This document shows positions 24,104 to 30,954 of a DNA stretch of 64,000 nt, piece after piece. The notes below the pieces were generated by a model, which worked only from the letters and a program-made list of their open reading frames with translations, searched no databases and was not told where the DNA came from. The stretch comes from a virus. Position numbers and translations under genes: made by a program. Every line of letters starts with the position of its first letter. Position 1 is the stretch's first letter. Location: the IMG/VR virus record IMGVR_UViG_3300050020_000041, positions 1 to 64,000 of that record. One strand, given 5' to 3'.

Positions 24104-24112
24104 GGAAGTACT

Positions 24113-24187
24113 ATGAAAGACCTAATAAAAGAAATGACTGAGATTATTCAAAGTCTTGAAAGAATCGCGACTAATAAAAAGAAATAG
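24113..24187 (+). CDS. Micro-protein (24 aa), recurrent helix motif
   Basis: ATG 24113 follows AAGGAAG with good spacing; TAG is at 24185-24187. The whole product is one amphipathic helix beginning MKDLIKEMTEIIQSLERI. Very similar helices occur in the micro-protein at 27373 and at the start of the HTH protein at 30528, which argues that this is translated and not chance. The function is unknown. It sits immediately before the large terminase start, so it could also act as a leader peptide that sets terminase translation. Confidence 0.4.
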   Translation: MKDLIKEMTEIIQSLERIATNKKK

Positions 24188-24192
24188 TCCCA

Positions 24193-25380
24193 ATGATAGA
24201 ACTCATTGATGGTCGTAATATAAGTAAACAGACTCCGGAGGAGGTACAGAAACTTCTAAAGAGGGATGTAAGGTCACTTTCACCTGAAGAGATGGAAGTG
24301 ATGCAGCTTATTATGGCTGAAATGACCGGCGGTAAAACTGGGTTACTTGAGCTAATGAACGAACTAGAGTTCCAAGAACCCATGGTAGATATCGAAACAT
24401 GGCTGACAGATCCGTACCACTTCGGAAAAGTGCATAACCTCTGGCCCAAGTTAATCGATGACATGATAGAGATGTTCAATGGAGAGTATTATGAGGTTAT
24501 TTTAACTGGTTCACTCGGCTGGGGCAAGACCTACATGGCTAAAATAGCAGCCTGCAGAGTGTTCTATGAGATGAGCTGTTTACGCAATCCGCAGAAGTCT
24601 TTTGGATTGGCTCCTGATTCCCTGATAGCATTCCTGGCGATTTCATTGTCAGAGCAGACTGCTCGTAAAGTAATCTTCGAAGATCTTCAGGGTATGCTCA
24701 CGATGAGTCCGTATTTCAACGAGAAGTTCAAACCGAAACTGACTCAGAAGGAAATAAGATTCCCGAATAACGTATGGGCGACTCCAGCTTCCAGTACGGC
24801 AAATGCAGGTATAGGAAGTAACGCAATCGGTGCAATCATGGATGAGTCGAACTTCTTGGGAGCTATGAGCAAGGAAATGAAGGCTTCACATGCCCGTCAT
24901 GGTCATGTAGATAATGCAGAGTTACTATATGCTCAGGTAAGTCGTAGAATCAAGTCCCGGTTTAACAAGTTTGGAAAAATGCCAGGGAAACTGTTTCTGG
25001 TTTCATCCAAAAGAACCACGACCGATTTTACTGAAAGAAGAATTGCTGAGGCAAGAGAAGATCCCAACGTATTCGTAAGAGAATATTGCTTAACTGGCGA
25101 CACTCCGATTAAGATCCCGCTGAAAGGCATAATTGCTATTAAAGATTTAGTCGGCGTGGAGAATTTTAGGACCGTATCGGTAGATCCAGCCACAGGTCAG
25201 GGCGTTCTGGGTAAAGGGCATTCAGCTCAGCGGACAGGAGTTAATGTCCCTGTTTATAAAATCACGATGGAAGATGGCTCTGTAGTGAAAGCTACGAAGG
25301 AGCATCCGTTCCTTATGAACGATTTAACTTATGTGGAACTTCAGAACTTAAAGGTGGGCGATGAATTGTTCAGCTTTTAA
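24193..25380 (+). CDS. Large terminase, N-terminal ATPase half plus split-intein N part
   Basis: The product has 395 residues. Residues 1-298 are the packaging ATPase: Walker A GSLGWGKT (106-113), Walker B IGAIMDE (212-218) and a coupling motif VSSKRTTTD near 270. At Cys299 the sequence turns into an intein N-terminal domain: CLTGDTPIKI (block A), then VVKATKEHPFLMND (block B) and LKVGDELFSF, after which it stops. The C-terminal nuclease half is encoded separately at 26193 with the matching intein C part. Trans-splicing would give a TerL of about 649 residues; T4 gp17 has 610. It powers DNA translocation into the prohead. The downstream gene overlaps the last 20 bases. Confidence 0.85.
   Translation: MIELIDGRNISKQTPEEVQKLLKRDVRSLSPEEMEVMQLIMAEMTGGKTGLLELMNELEFQEPMVDIETWLTDPYHFGKVHNLWPKLIDDMIEMFNGEYYEVILTGSLGWGKTYMAKIAACRVFYEMSCLRNPQKSFGLAPDSLIAFLAISLSEQTARKVIFEDLQGMLTMSPYFNEKFKPKLTQKEIRFPNNVWATPASSTANAGIGSNAIGAIMDESNFLGAMSKEMKASHARHGHVDNAELLYAQVSRRIKSRFNKFGKMPGKLFLVSSKRTTTDFTERRIAEAREDPNVFVREYCLTGDTPIKIPLKGIIAIKDLVGVENFRTVSVDPATGQGVLGKGHSAQRTGVNVPVYKITMEDGSVVKATKEHPFLMNDLTYVELQNLKVGDELFSF
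25087..25380 (+). other. Split intein, N-terminal fragment (Int-N, 97 aa)
   Basis: It begins at Cys (25087-25089), directly after extein residues VFVREY. Block A CLTGDTPIK and block B with the T-x-x-H-like ATKEHPFL are present, as is a terminal K-V-G-D-E-L strand that normally precedes the endonuclease or linker site of mini-inteins. The fragment size (97) is typical of natural split Int-N domains (about 90-105). It pairs with the 36-residue Int-C at 26193. Confidence 0.85.
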
Positions 25381-25852
25381 CATAGCGGAAGAGTCGCCCA
25401 AGAACCATCTGGAAATGATATCGAAACTTTATACTGGCGATTCAGATCTGTATGCATGGCAGGCGAAATTAGTGAAGGCGGTGAAGGTTGTCTCGGTAGA
25501 GAAGATCCCTGAAATAGCCAATGACGTTTATAGGCTGATCAAAATGTTCCAGGCGAAGCAGTGTTACCAGAATGCTTATCAGGTGGCTTCGCACATATCG
25601 GGAGTCGAATATGTCGAGGGCTTCGCAGATATAGTCGGAATACCGATTGACCATGCTTTCAACGTCTACAAAGGTCAGTATTTCGATGTGACGGGCGAGC
25701 TGGTATTGAAAAGAGAAGTTGAGAAGGACGTTTATTTCAAGGTTATGACGTATAGCCACAGCGAAATGAACAAGTTGGCGGTAGCGACAGGCACGTATGG
25801 TGGCTATCTGAAGGCGTATTACAAGTTATTTATTAAAAAAGAAGCAGCATAA
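25361..25852 (+). CDS. Gene inserted between terminase halves, orf1 (163 aa)
   Basis: It overlaps the Int-N stop by 20 bases, so it is translationally linked; a later ATG at 25415 is possible. The product has Cys68 (QCYQNA), His98 (IDHAFN) and Asp109 (YFDVT) in the order Cys-His-Asp, with the phrase VEGFADIVGIPIDHAF found in phage hypothetical proteins. This layout suggests a papain- or transglutaminase-like fold, but that is inference. No LAGLIDADG, GIY-YIG, HNH or Vsr-like endonuclease motif is seen, so it is not an obvious homing endonuclease. Confidence 0.5.
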   Translation: MNCSAFNIAEESPKNHLEMISKLYTGDSDLYAWQAKLVKAVKVVSVEKIPEIANDVYRLIKMFQAKQCYQNAYQVASHISGVEYVEGFADIVGIPIDHAFNVYKGQYFDVTGELVLKREVEKDVYFKVMTYSHSEMNKLAVATGTYGGYLKAYYKLFIKKEAA

Positions 25853-25861
25853 GGAGAAGTT

Positions 25862-26191
25862 ATGAAAGAGGTTAAAATAAGTTCGCTGGCAGAAGATTTT
25901 GAAATACTGGGTGGGAAAGTTCCGGAAGATTTGATCCCTTCGATTATGGAGGAAAAGAGATTGGCGGAGAAAGGAGTTTATTCGAAATTGAAACTGGGCG
26001 ATACTATTGTTGGTGATGATGGGAAACCAGTGTTGAACGCCGGCACTATAGAAGTATTGGTATTGGACAATGCCACCATGGAGAAATTAAAGGATGGTAG
26101 CATCAGATTTGTCGGGGAATTTAATGGCAAGCAATCGCAATGGATATTCTCTGCGAAAGAACTCAAGGCAATAGCGGGATTCTTGAAATAA
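25862..26191 (+). CDS. Gene inserted between terminase halves, orf2 (109 aa)
   Basis: I do not recognise it. A strong SD (AAGGAG) precedes it. The product is small with a helical first 40 residues and beta-rich LGDTIVGDDGKPV, AGTIEVLVLDN and GSIRFVGEFNGKQSQWIF, possibly a small beta-barrel. It has no nuclease motif. The stop is one base before the start of the C-terminal terminase half, so all four cistrons are one transcription unit. Confidence 0.5.
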   Translation: MKEVKISSLAEDFEILGGKVPEDLIPSIMEEKRLAEKGVYSKLKLGDTIVGDDGKPVLNAGTIEVLVLDNATMEKLKDGSIRFVGEFNGKQSQWIFSAKELKAIAGFLK

Positions 26192-26192
26192 C

Positions 26193-26300
26193 ATGAAGCG
26201 CATCGCAAAAATAGAATTTGATGGTAATGAAGATGTCTATGATATCGAGGAAGATAGCTGTCATAATTTCACGCTGGCAAATGGATTAGTAGTCCATAAC
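26193..26300 (+). other. Split intein, C-terminal fragment (Int-C, 36 aa)
   Basis: It contains block F VYDIEEDSCHNFTLANGL and block G VVHN followed by Ser+1 in the extein: the penultimate His and terminal Asn needed for Asn cyclisation, and a Ser nucleophile. The length of 36 matches natural split Int-C fragments (about 35-40). It starts with its own Met and a basic MKRIAKIEF lead, as in other naturally split inteins. Confidence 0.85.
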
Positions 26301-27356
26301 AGTCAGTGGGGAGCTAAGGATGCTAAGATATTCATGCCTGAGAGGTTTAAGGTGCTGGTCGGTAATTCAGTATTATCTTCTAAGGTATTGGAAGATGGAG
26401 AAGATGTCACTGAATACGAGGGTATGGAAGAAGTTCAGATTATCGATGTACCCATGGACTTCTATGATGATTTTATGAGAGATACCGATACAGCATTGAG
26501 AGATCTTGCCGGAGTAAGTACGGTGGCTATTACGCCGTTTATAAGGAACCGTAAGAAGATCATGGATGCAGTAGATAATACTTATCAGCATCCGTTTACT
26601 CAGGAAGTCTGGGATATGACTGACAGAGGTAAGTTCCTGACAGAAGCATTATTTAAGATTAACGAGTTTGGTGAAAGAGTACCAAGATTTCACCCGGAGG
26701 CATCCCGTCATGTCCATATTGACGCTTCATTGAGGGGAGATGCCACTGGGCTAGCTATCGGGCACATTTACGGATACAAAGAGATCCGGAAAAAGGTCGG
26801 TCCGATAGTAACGGTGGAAACACGCCCGCTGATTCAAATCGACCTGATGTTAAGGATTCATCCAAGGATGGGAGAAGACATAATTTTCCAGGATATCAGG
26901 AAGTTGATATACGCTTTGCATGAAATGGGAATGCCCATAAGATACATATCGATGGATTCGTACCAGTCTGCGGACAGCATCCAGGCGTTCAAAGCCCGCG
27001 GATACGAGTCGGAAGTAGTGTCGGTAGATAGACCGATGAAGGCTTATGATACATTGAAGCAAACTTTATATGAAGACCGTTTGAAAATGTACCCGTATCA
27101 GCCGGCTCAGGAAGAATTAAGAAGATTAGAATTTAATGCATATAAGGGAAAAGTCGACCATCCCGATGATTATTCAAAGGATGTAAGCGACGCAATCGCT
27201 GCGGTAGTATTCACGCTGGCGACGAAATACCCAGGTGAAGGCACTTCATTTTATTCGGAGTCATCGAGAAGTAAGCCGGGCGAAAGAATAAGTGCTTCGG
27301 CGGAGGCTGAGGATGCGGGCGATTCAGGTTTTGATGGGTTTGTTCAAGTAGATTAA
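26193..27356 (+). CDS. Large terminase, split-intein C part plus nuclease half
   Basis: The product has 387 residues. Residues 1-36 are the intein C-terminal domain ending in LANGLVVHN with Ser37 as the +1 extein residue. From Ser37 (SQWGAK) the terminase resumes. Residues about 175-345 form the RNase H-like headful nuclease: HVHIDASLRGDATGLAIG (first acidic strand), YISMDSYQSADSIQAFKARG (second Asp) and DDYSKDVSDAIAAVVF (third Asp cluster). It would cut concatemeric DNA during packaging after being spliced to the ATPase half. The tail is Ser/Glu-rich. No strong SD is visible, so translation may depend on coupling to orf2. Confidence 0.85.
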   Translation: MKRIAKIEFDGNEDVYDIEEDSCHNFTLANGLVVHNSQWGAKDAKIFMPERFKVLVGNSVLSSKVLEDGEDVTEYEGMEEVQIIDVPMDFYDDFMRDTDTALRDLAGVSTVAITPFIRNRKKIMDAVDNTYQHPFTQEVWDMTDRGKFLTEALFKINEFGERVPRFHPEASRHVHIDASLRGDATGLAIGHIYGYKEIRKKVGPIVTVETRPLIQIDLMLRIHPRMGEDIIFQDIRKLIYALHEMGMPIRYISMDSYQSADSIQAFKARGYESEVVSVDRPMKAYDTLKQTLYEDRLKMYPYQPAQEELRRLEFNAYKGKVDHPDDYSKDVSDAIAAVVFTLATKYPGEGTSFYSESSRSKPGERISASAEAEDAGDSGFDGFVQVD

Positions 27357-27372
27357 AATAAGGAGAAATGTT

Positions 27373-27462
27373 ATGGCAACTGAACTGAAAGACCTAACTG
27401 TAGAGCTGGACGAAATCATCCAGCAGTTAGAAAAGAAACCAGAGCCGGTACCAGCGAAGTAA
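27373..27462 (+). CDS. Micro-protein (29 aa), recurrent helix motif
   Basis: ATG 27373 follows AGGAGAAA. The product is MATELKDLTVELDEIIQQLE followed by a short Pro-rich tail (KKPEPVPAK). The K-D-L-x3-(E/D)-x-x-(E/D)-I-I-Q-x-L-E pattern repeats that of the micro-protein at 24113, so the pair brackets the split terminase. The function is unknown; a coiled-coil partner is a reasonable guess. Confidence 0.4.
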   Translation: MATELKDLTVELDEIIQQLEKKPEPVPAK

Positions 27463-27480
27463 ATCTTGGAACGGTTATTG

Positions 27481-27494
27481 GTGTTATATAACAC
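27481..27494. promoter_or_regulatory. Perfect 14-bp palindrome, operator candidate
   Basis: GTGTTATATAACAC reads the same on both strands. It lies in a 126-base non-coding gap between the terminase block and the SWIM-finger gene, with a further AT-rich run downstream. A dimeric regulator binding site or part of a promoter is plausible. No second copy was noticed in the window. Confidence 0.4.
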
Positions 27495-27588
27495 GACACG
27501 TATTATGCAGTGATTATAAGTAAAGATTTGAATGGGATAAGGCAAGCAAGAACGGATGTCAACGATATGACTTTATGTGAAATAAAAT

Positions 27589-28704
27589 ATGTTAACGATG
27601 AGTTCAGAATTAGATCTGTTGATAGAGGTTCTTGCGAAGCCCTACAAGTATCTGGGGAATTTACTGCCCGGAGACGGTACTCGTACTCTCGCCTTCCAGC
27701 CGGACGGTAGAGAGCCATTCAAAGTCTTAACGAAAATCAGGGATAACGGTAAGTCGTTCGCAATTCATTTTGATGATGATGCGGGCTCGGCTGAAGTTAC
27801 AGGAAAGGGTGATGCATTCCGAATACTATCCACGGTAATCCAGATCGCAAAAGATTATGTGAAGAAGGTGAAGACCATTGAGGAGATCTGGATTATCGCG
27901 AAGTATGAAGAGGGCGGCAAGAACTCCAGAGCCAAGCTTTATAAAGCGTTAATCGATAAGTTCGCAGAGAACGAAGGCTTCAAGCTGGACAAAACTGAAA
28001 TGCATACCAGTAAGGGGATAGAGTATATGACTTACATTCTGAAGAAGAATGCCGTGGAGGAGGAAGTAGTCATGTATAAAGCGTTCACTAATGCAGTCCG
28101 CACTGATGAGACTCCCAACAAAGACGGTTATATCGAGACTACAGCATCTTCCGATAAGGAAGCTGTCAAGAATCTGAAATATAAGATTGCTGGGCTTATC
28201 ACGACCATTCAGAGCGAACGTCTGAAGAAACAGAAAGATATTAAGCTCAAGAATCTTCAGAAATATGCTGACGGTAAATGGGGACTGGTAGAGTCCTTGA
28301 TTCAAGCTATGATGGAAGAAAGAAGTATAGCTCAGTTAATGAAAACAACGCCCAGGCGTTTTAAGCTGCGGGCGGAAGATATTAAACCGACACTTCTGAA
28401 CATCACCCAAGCTGGCAAGTTAATTTATAAGACGGTTACAGAAAGTAACCATCACGTTCACAGACAGTATATAAAGCCTCTGCCGAATGTTAAGGGATTA
28501 ACTACGATCAGCCAGAATGTAATACTGCATTGCAACTGCGAAAATTTCACATTTGAAAATGAATACAGTTTATGGAAGACCAACGCAAGCCATATAGTAA
28601 ATTCGATCATGGAGCCACCGTTAAAGACCAACCCAGGAATGAAAAAGAAAGTTTGTAAACATTTGATAGCGGTCTTCGAAGACCTGAAAAAGAGGTTAAG
28701 CTAA
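27589..28704 (+). CDS. SWIM zinc-finger protein between terminase and portal
   Basis: The product has 371 residues. The C-terminal 60 contain CNCENFTF, then TNPGMKKKVCKHLIAV, forming C-x-C-x38-C-x-H, a SWIM-type zinc site with a long insert as found in some T4-like phage proteins. The N-terminal 250 residues are mixed alpha/beta with many Lys and no recognised enzyme motif. SWIM fingers bind DNA or protein partners; a role in packaging or head assembly is suggested by its position but not shown. The start is uncertain: 27589 and 27598 are both ATG and neither has a clear SD. Confidence 0.55.
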   Translation: MLTMSSELDLLIEVLAKPYKYLGNLLPGDGTRTLAFQPDGREPFKVLTKIRDNGKSFAIHFDDDAGSAEVTGKGDAFRILSTVIQIAKDYVKKVKTIEEIWIIAKYEEGGKNSRAKLYKALIDKFAENEGFKLDKTEMHTSKGIEYMTYILKKNAVEEEVVMYKAFTNAVRTDETPNKDGYIETTASSDKEAVKNLKYKIAGLITTIQSERLKKQKDIKLKNLQKYADGKWGLVESLIQAMMEERSIAQLMKTTPRRFKLRAEDIKPTLLNITQAGKLIYKTVTESNHHVHRQYIKPLPNVKGLTTISQNVILHCNCENFTFENEYSLWKTNASHIVNSIMEPPLKTNPGMKKKVCKHLIAVFEDLKKRLS

Positions 28705-28705
28705 T

Positions 28706-30466
28706 ATGGCAGGAATTAAGAATTTAGGCTTTATAAAGTTACTGTTCAGCGATCAGACTGACACGCCGGCAATAGATCCAAAAACAGGTCAAGCTCCAGT
28801 ACGAGTAGCAGCAGGCGGAGCAGCGTCATCGTTGTATGTCAGACACGGCTATGAAGACTTGTATGAACATTTGAAGGTAAGTCAGGATCTGATCACCCGA
28901 TATATCGATTACGAAAATATGGATGATAGCGATCCCATCATAGGAAGCGCATACGATATTTACGCTGATGATGCAACCCAGATGGATTATAAGCTGAAGA
29001 AAACCATGTGGGTGGACTCGCTTGATGATACTACGAGGACGTACCTGAATAACTTCCTTGATAATACCCTGAAGGTAGAAGAGAATATTTGGGAACAAGC
29101 CAGAACGATTGCAAAATACGGTAATGATTTTGAAGCCATCCTGTATGATGATAAGGGCGTTAATGGTCTTGACTTTATTAGTCCAGCTATTGCCAGGAGA
29201 TATGAAGTCGGTGGGAAGACAGCATTTGGTGTCGATTACCAGGGCAAGTTCAATTACAAAGATCAGGAAGTTATTGATGCGGTAGCCGGGAATGTCAGAC
29301 ATCAGGAGTCCTCGACCTTCTTCGATAACTGGGAGATGATTCATTTCAGACTCAGGACCAAGAATCGCGGAAGCAGATATGGATTCGGATTAGCCGAGAA
29401 CGCAAGATGGGCATGGAAACGGTTACAGTTGTTAGAGGACGCCACGATACTGTATAAGATTACGAGATCTCCCAACAGACTGGTTTATTATGTAAATACT
29501 GGCAACAAGTCACCGAAGGAATCCAAAGCCTTCATGAAAGAACTTCAGAGAGAGTATCGAAAGAAGAGTTATATCAATCCAAGAACGGGCAAGTTGGAGT
29601 TCTCAACGAATCCGCTCGCTCAGCAGGAAGATATCTGGGTTGGTGTACGCGACTCGAAAGATCCGACCAGAATAGAGAATCTTCCAGCACTGGATTACCA
29701 GAGCCTTGATGAATTGTCGTATTACAGGAATAAAGAATTCGCGGGATTAAAGATTCCCAAGAGATTCCTGACCTACGATGAAACGGCAGATTCCAGAACA
29801 GCTGGTTCCAACGAAGATATCCGTTTCGCAAGAACGGTATTAAGGCTTCAGAGGGAGCTGCTGGTCGGTTATAATAAGATTATCGGTGTAGATTACTCGA
29901 TAAGGGGCGTCGACTACAGAAAATTGGACTATACTCTTAAAATGGCTGTCCCATCGACGGCATTTGAGATAGCCAATCTGGAAGTAGAAAATACCAAGGT
30001 GGCTCTTGCCGCTCAATTAGATCCGTTCGTCTCTAAGGAATGGATTTTAACAAGGATACTGGGTATGGCGGAAGCAGATGCTAAGGTAGTGCTCAGACAG
30101 AAGACCAGTGAGGTAAGTGCGGATCTGAAGGCTCAAAACGCTGCATTACAGGCAAGCCCACCAGCAGAAGAATCCACATACACTCGTGGCAACATGTTAA
30201 GGGAAGCGATGTTGGTTGGTAGAGAGGATAAATTACGTAATTCCCGTGAATGGGCGGTAAGGGAGAAAAATCTCGACAAGAGATTAAATGAAATCATGGA
30301 CAGTAACTATGTCAATGGTGAAAAATTTAAGGATATGAAAAAGCTCATGTCTCAGATCCTTGAGATGCAGAAAGGTATCAAGATTTCAGGAAAGAGGTCA
30401 AGTTTCGGTGGTGGCGTGGAAGATGATTCAGAAGGTAGAGTAGATGCGTCGAAGTATTTCGAATGA
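28706..30466 (+). CDS. Portal protein (gp20-like)
   Basis: The product has 586 residues; T4 gp20 has 524. The N-terminal part has IGSAYDIYADDAT, the conserved D-I-Y-A-D-E-A-T stretch of T4-type portals, then DNTLKVEENIWEQARTIAKY and a GNDFEAILYDD strand. The clip region follows (NPRTGKLEF), and RFLTYDETADSR fits the segment before the long stem helix. Twelve copies would form the head vertex pore through which terminase pumps DNA. It starts one base after the SWIM-finger gene, in canonical order before prohead core, protease and capsid genes. Confidence 0.85.
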   Translation: MAGIKNLGFIKLLFSDQTDTPAIDPKTGQAPVRVAAGGAASSLYVRHGYEDLYEHLKVSQDLITRYIDYENMDDSDPIIGSAYDIYADDATQMDYKLKKTMWVDSLDDTTRTYLNNFLDNTLKVEENIWEQARTIAKYGNDFEAILYDDKGVNGLDFISPAIARRYEVGGKTAFGVDYQGKFNYKDQEVIDAVAGNVRHQESSTFFDNWEMIHFRLRTKNRGSRYGFGLAENARWAWKRLQLLEDATILYKITRSPNRLVYYVNTGNKSPKESKAFMKELQREYRKKSYINPRTGKLEFSTNPLAQQEDIWVGVRDSKDPTRIENLPALDYQSLDELSYYRNKEFAGLKIPKRFLTYDETADSRTAGSNEDIRFARTVLRLQRELLVGYNKIIGVDYSIRGVDYRKLDYTLKMAVPSTAFEIANLEVENTKVALAAQLDPFVSKEWILTRILGMAEADAKVVLRQKTSEVSADLKAQNAALQASPPAEESTYTRGNMLREAMLVGREDKLRNSREWAVREKNLDKRLNEIMDSNYVNGEKFKDMKKLMSQILEMQKGIKISGKRSSFGGGVEDDSEGRVDASKYFE

Positions 30467-30503
30467 TGATGATTAAGCTAAGTGCACACAATTTCGCAAC
30501 GAT

Positions 30504-30511
30504 TATAAATC
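30504..30511 (+). promoter_or_regulatory. TATAAATC, candidate late promoter -10
   Basis: The octamer differs by one base from the T4 late promoter sequence TATAAATA and lies 17 bases before the HTH gene, in a non-coding gap. An identical octamer occurs at 30926 before the prohead core gene. Evidence is the shared octamer and placement only. Confidence 0.3.
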
Positions 30512-30527
30512 TATTTGTAAGAAACGT

Positions 30528-30767
30528 ATGAAAGAATTGATAAACCAGATGAATGATATCATGACTAATTTGCAAGACTATAGACTACATGTTCACTCGG
30601 TAGCATCCAAGCTCGGATGCAGTACAAGGACTGTGTACCGTCTAATCGAAACGGGAGAACTGAAAGCTATAAGAAAGACTCCCCGTAATACACGGATAAG
30701 CGAAAGTTCGTTTGTCGAATATGCTAACAAGCGATTAACTGAAGCTACGGCAATCCCCTGCATTTAG
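30528..30767 (+). CDS. Small excisionase/MerR-type HTH protein
   Basis: The product has 79 residues. Residues 20-65 read VHSVASKLGCSTRTVYRLIE, then GELKAIRKTPRNTRISES, the standard HTH_17/excisionase winged helix in which the wing follows G-E-L-x-A. It probably binds DNA as a regulator. The first 16 residues, MKELINQMNDIMTNLQ, resemble the micro-proteins at 24113 and 27373. A DNA-binding protein between portal and prohead-core genes is unusual for T4-type order and may regulate head-gene expression. It has flanking non-coding gaps on both sides. Confidence 0.6.
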   Translation: MKELINQMNDIMTNLQDYRLHVHSVASKLGCSTRTVYRLIETGELKAIRKTPRNTRISESSFVEYANKRLTEATAIPCI

Positions 30768-30954
30768 GGACACAGATGCCATAAGGACGTCCGTTCCATT
30801 GACAATAGGGATTCGATGTTCGTAAACTTGTTTTAAGATTGTGCAAGGCTTATGCCTTTAATTCTGTAAGTGCTCTAACTGATGATTTAAGTAAGTGGTT
30901 CGTGTTAAGTGAGAAAGAAAATTACTATAAATCAAAAGTTAGGAGAAGATCAGA
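30768..30954 (+). promoter_or_regulatory. 187-base gap before prohead core gene
   Basis: There is no credible gene in either strand. It contains a short hairpin AAGGC-TTAT-GCCTT (30845-30858), TATAAATC (30926-30933) as a late-promoter candidate, and a clear SD (AGGAGAAG) near 30941. It likely serves to start transcription of the abundant head proteins downstream. Confidence 0.4.
30926..30933 (+). promoter_or_regulatory. TATAAATC, second late-promoter candidate
   Basis: It is identical to the octamer at 30504, positioned 22-29 bases before the start of the prohead core gene and just before its SD. It is one base from the T4 late consensus TATAAATA. T4 late promoters use only such an octamer. 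Confidence 0.35.

Noticed and set aside
25361-26191. Homing endonuclease between the intein halves
   Set aside because: Neither inserted protein has LAGLIDADG, GIY-YIG, HNH or PD-(D/E)XK/Vsr-type motifs that I can see.
25087-26300. Terminase split as a plain frameshift or sequencing error
   Set aside because: The two breaks sit exactly at intein junctions (Cys1 and Asn-Ser), each piece starts or stops cleanly, and more than 800 bases with two good genes separate them.
27510-27710. Small + strand frame between the terminase and SWIM-finger genes
   Set aside because: It runs in another frame into the SWIM-finger gene, has no SD and no recognisable protein pattern.
30768-30954. Possible tRNA gene in the gap before the prohead core gene
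   Set aside because: A GATTCGATG stretch recalls a T-arm, but no acceptor stem, anticodon arm or CCA-like end can be drawn. No tRNA was found elsewhere in the window either.
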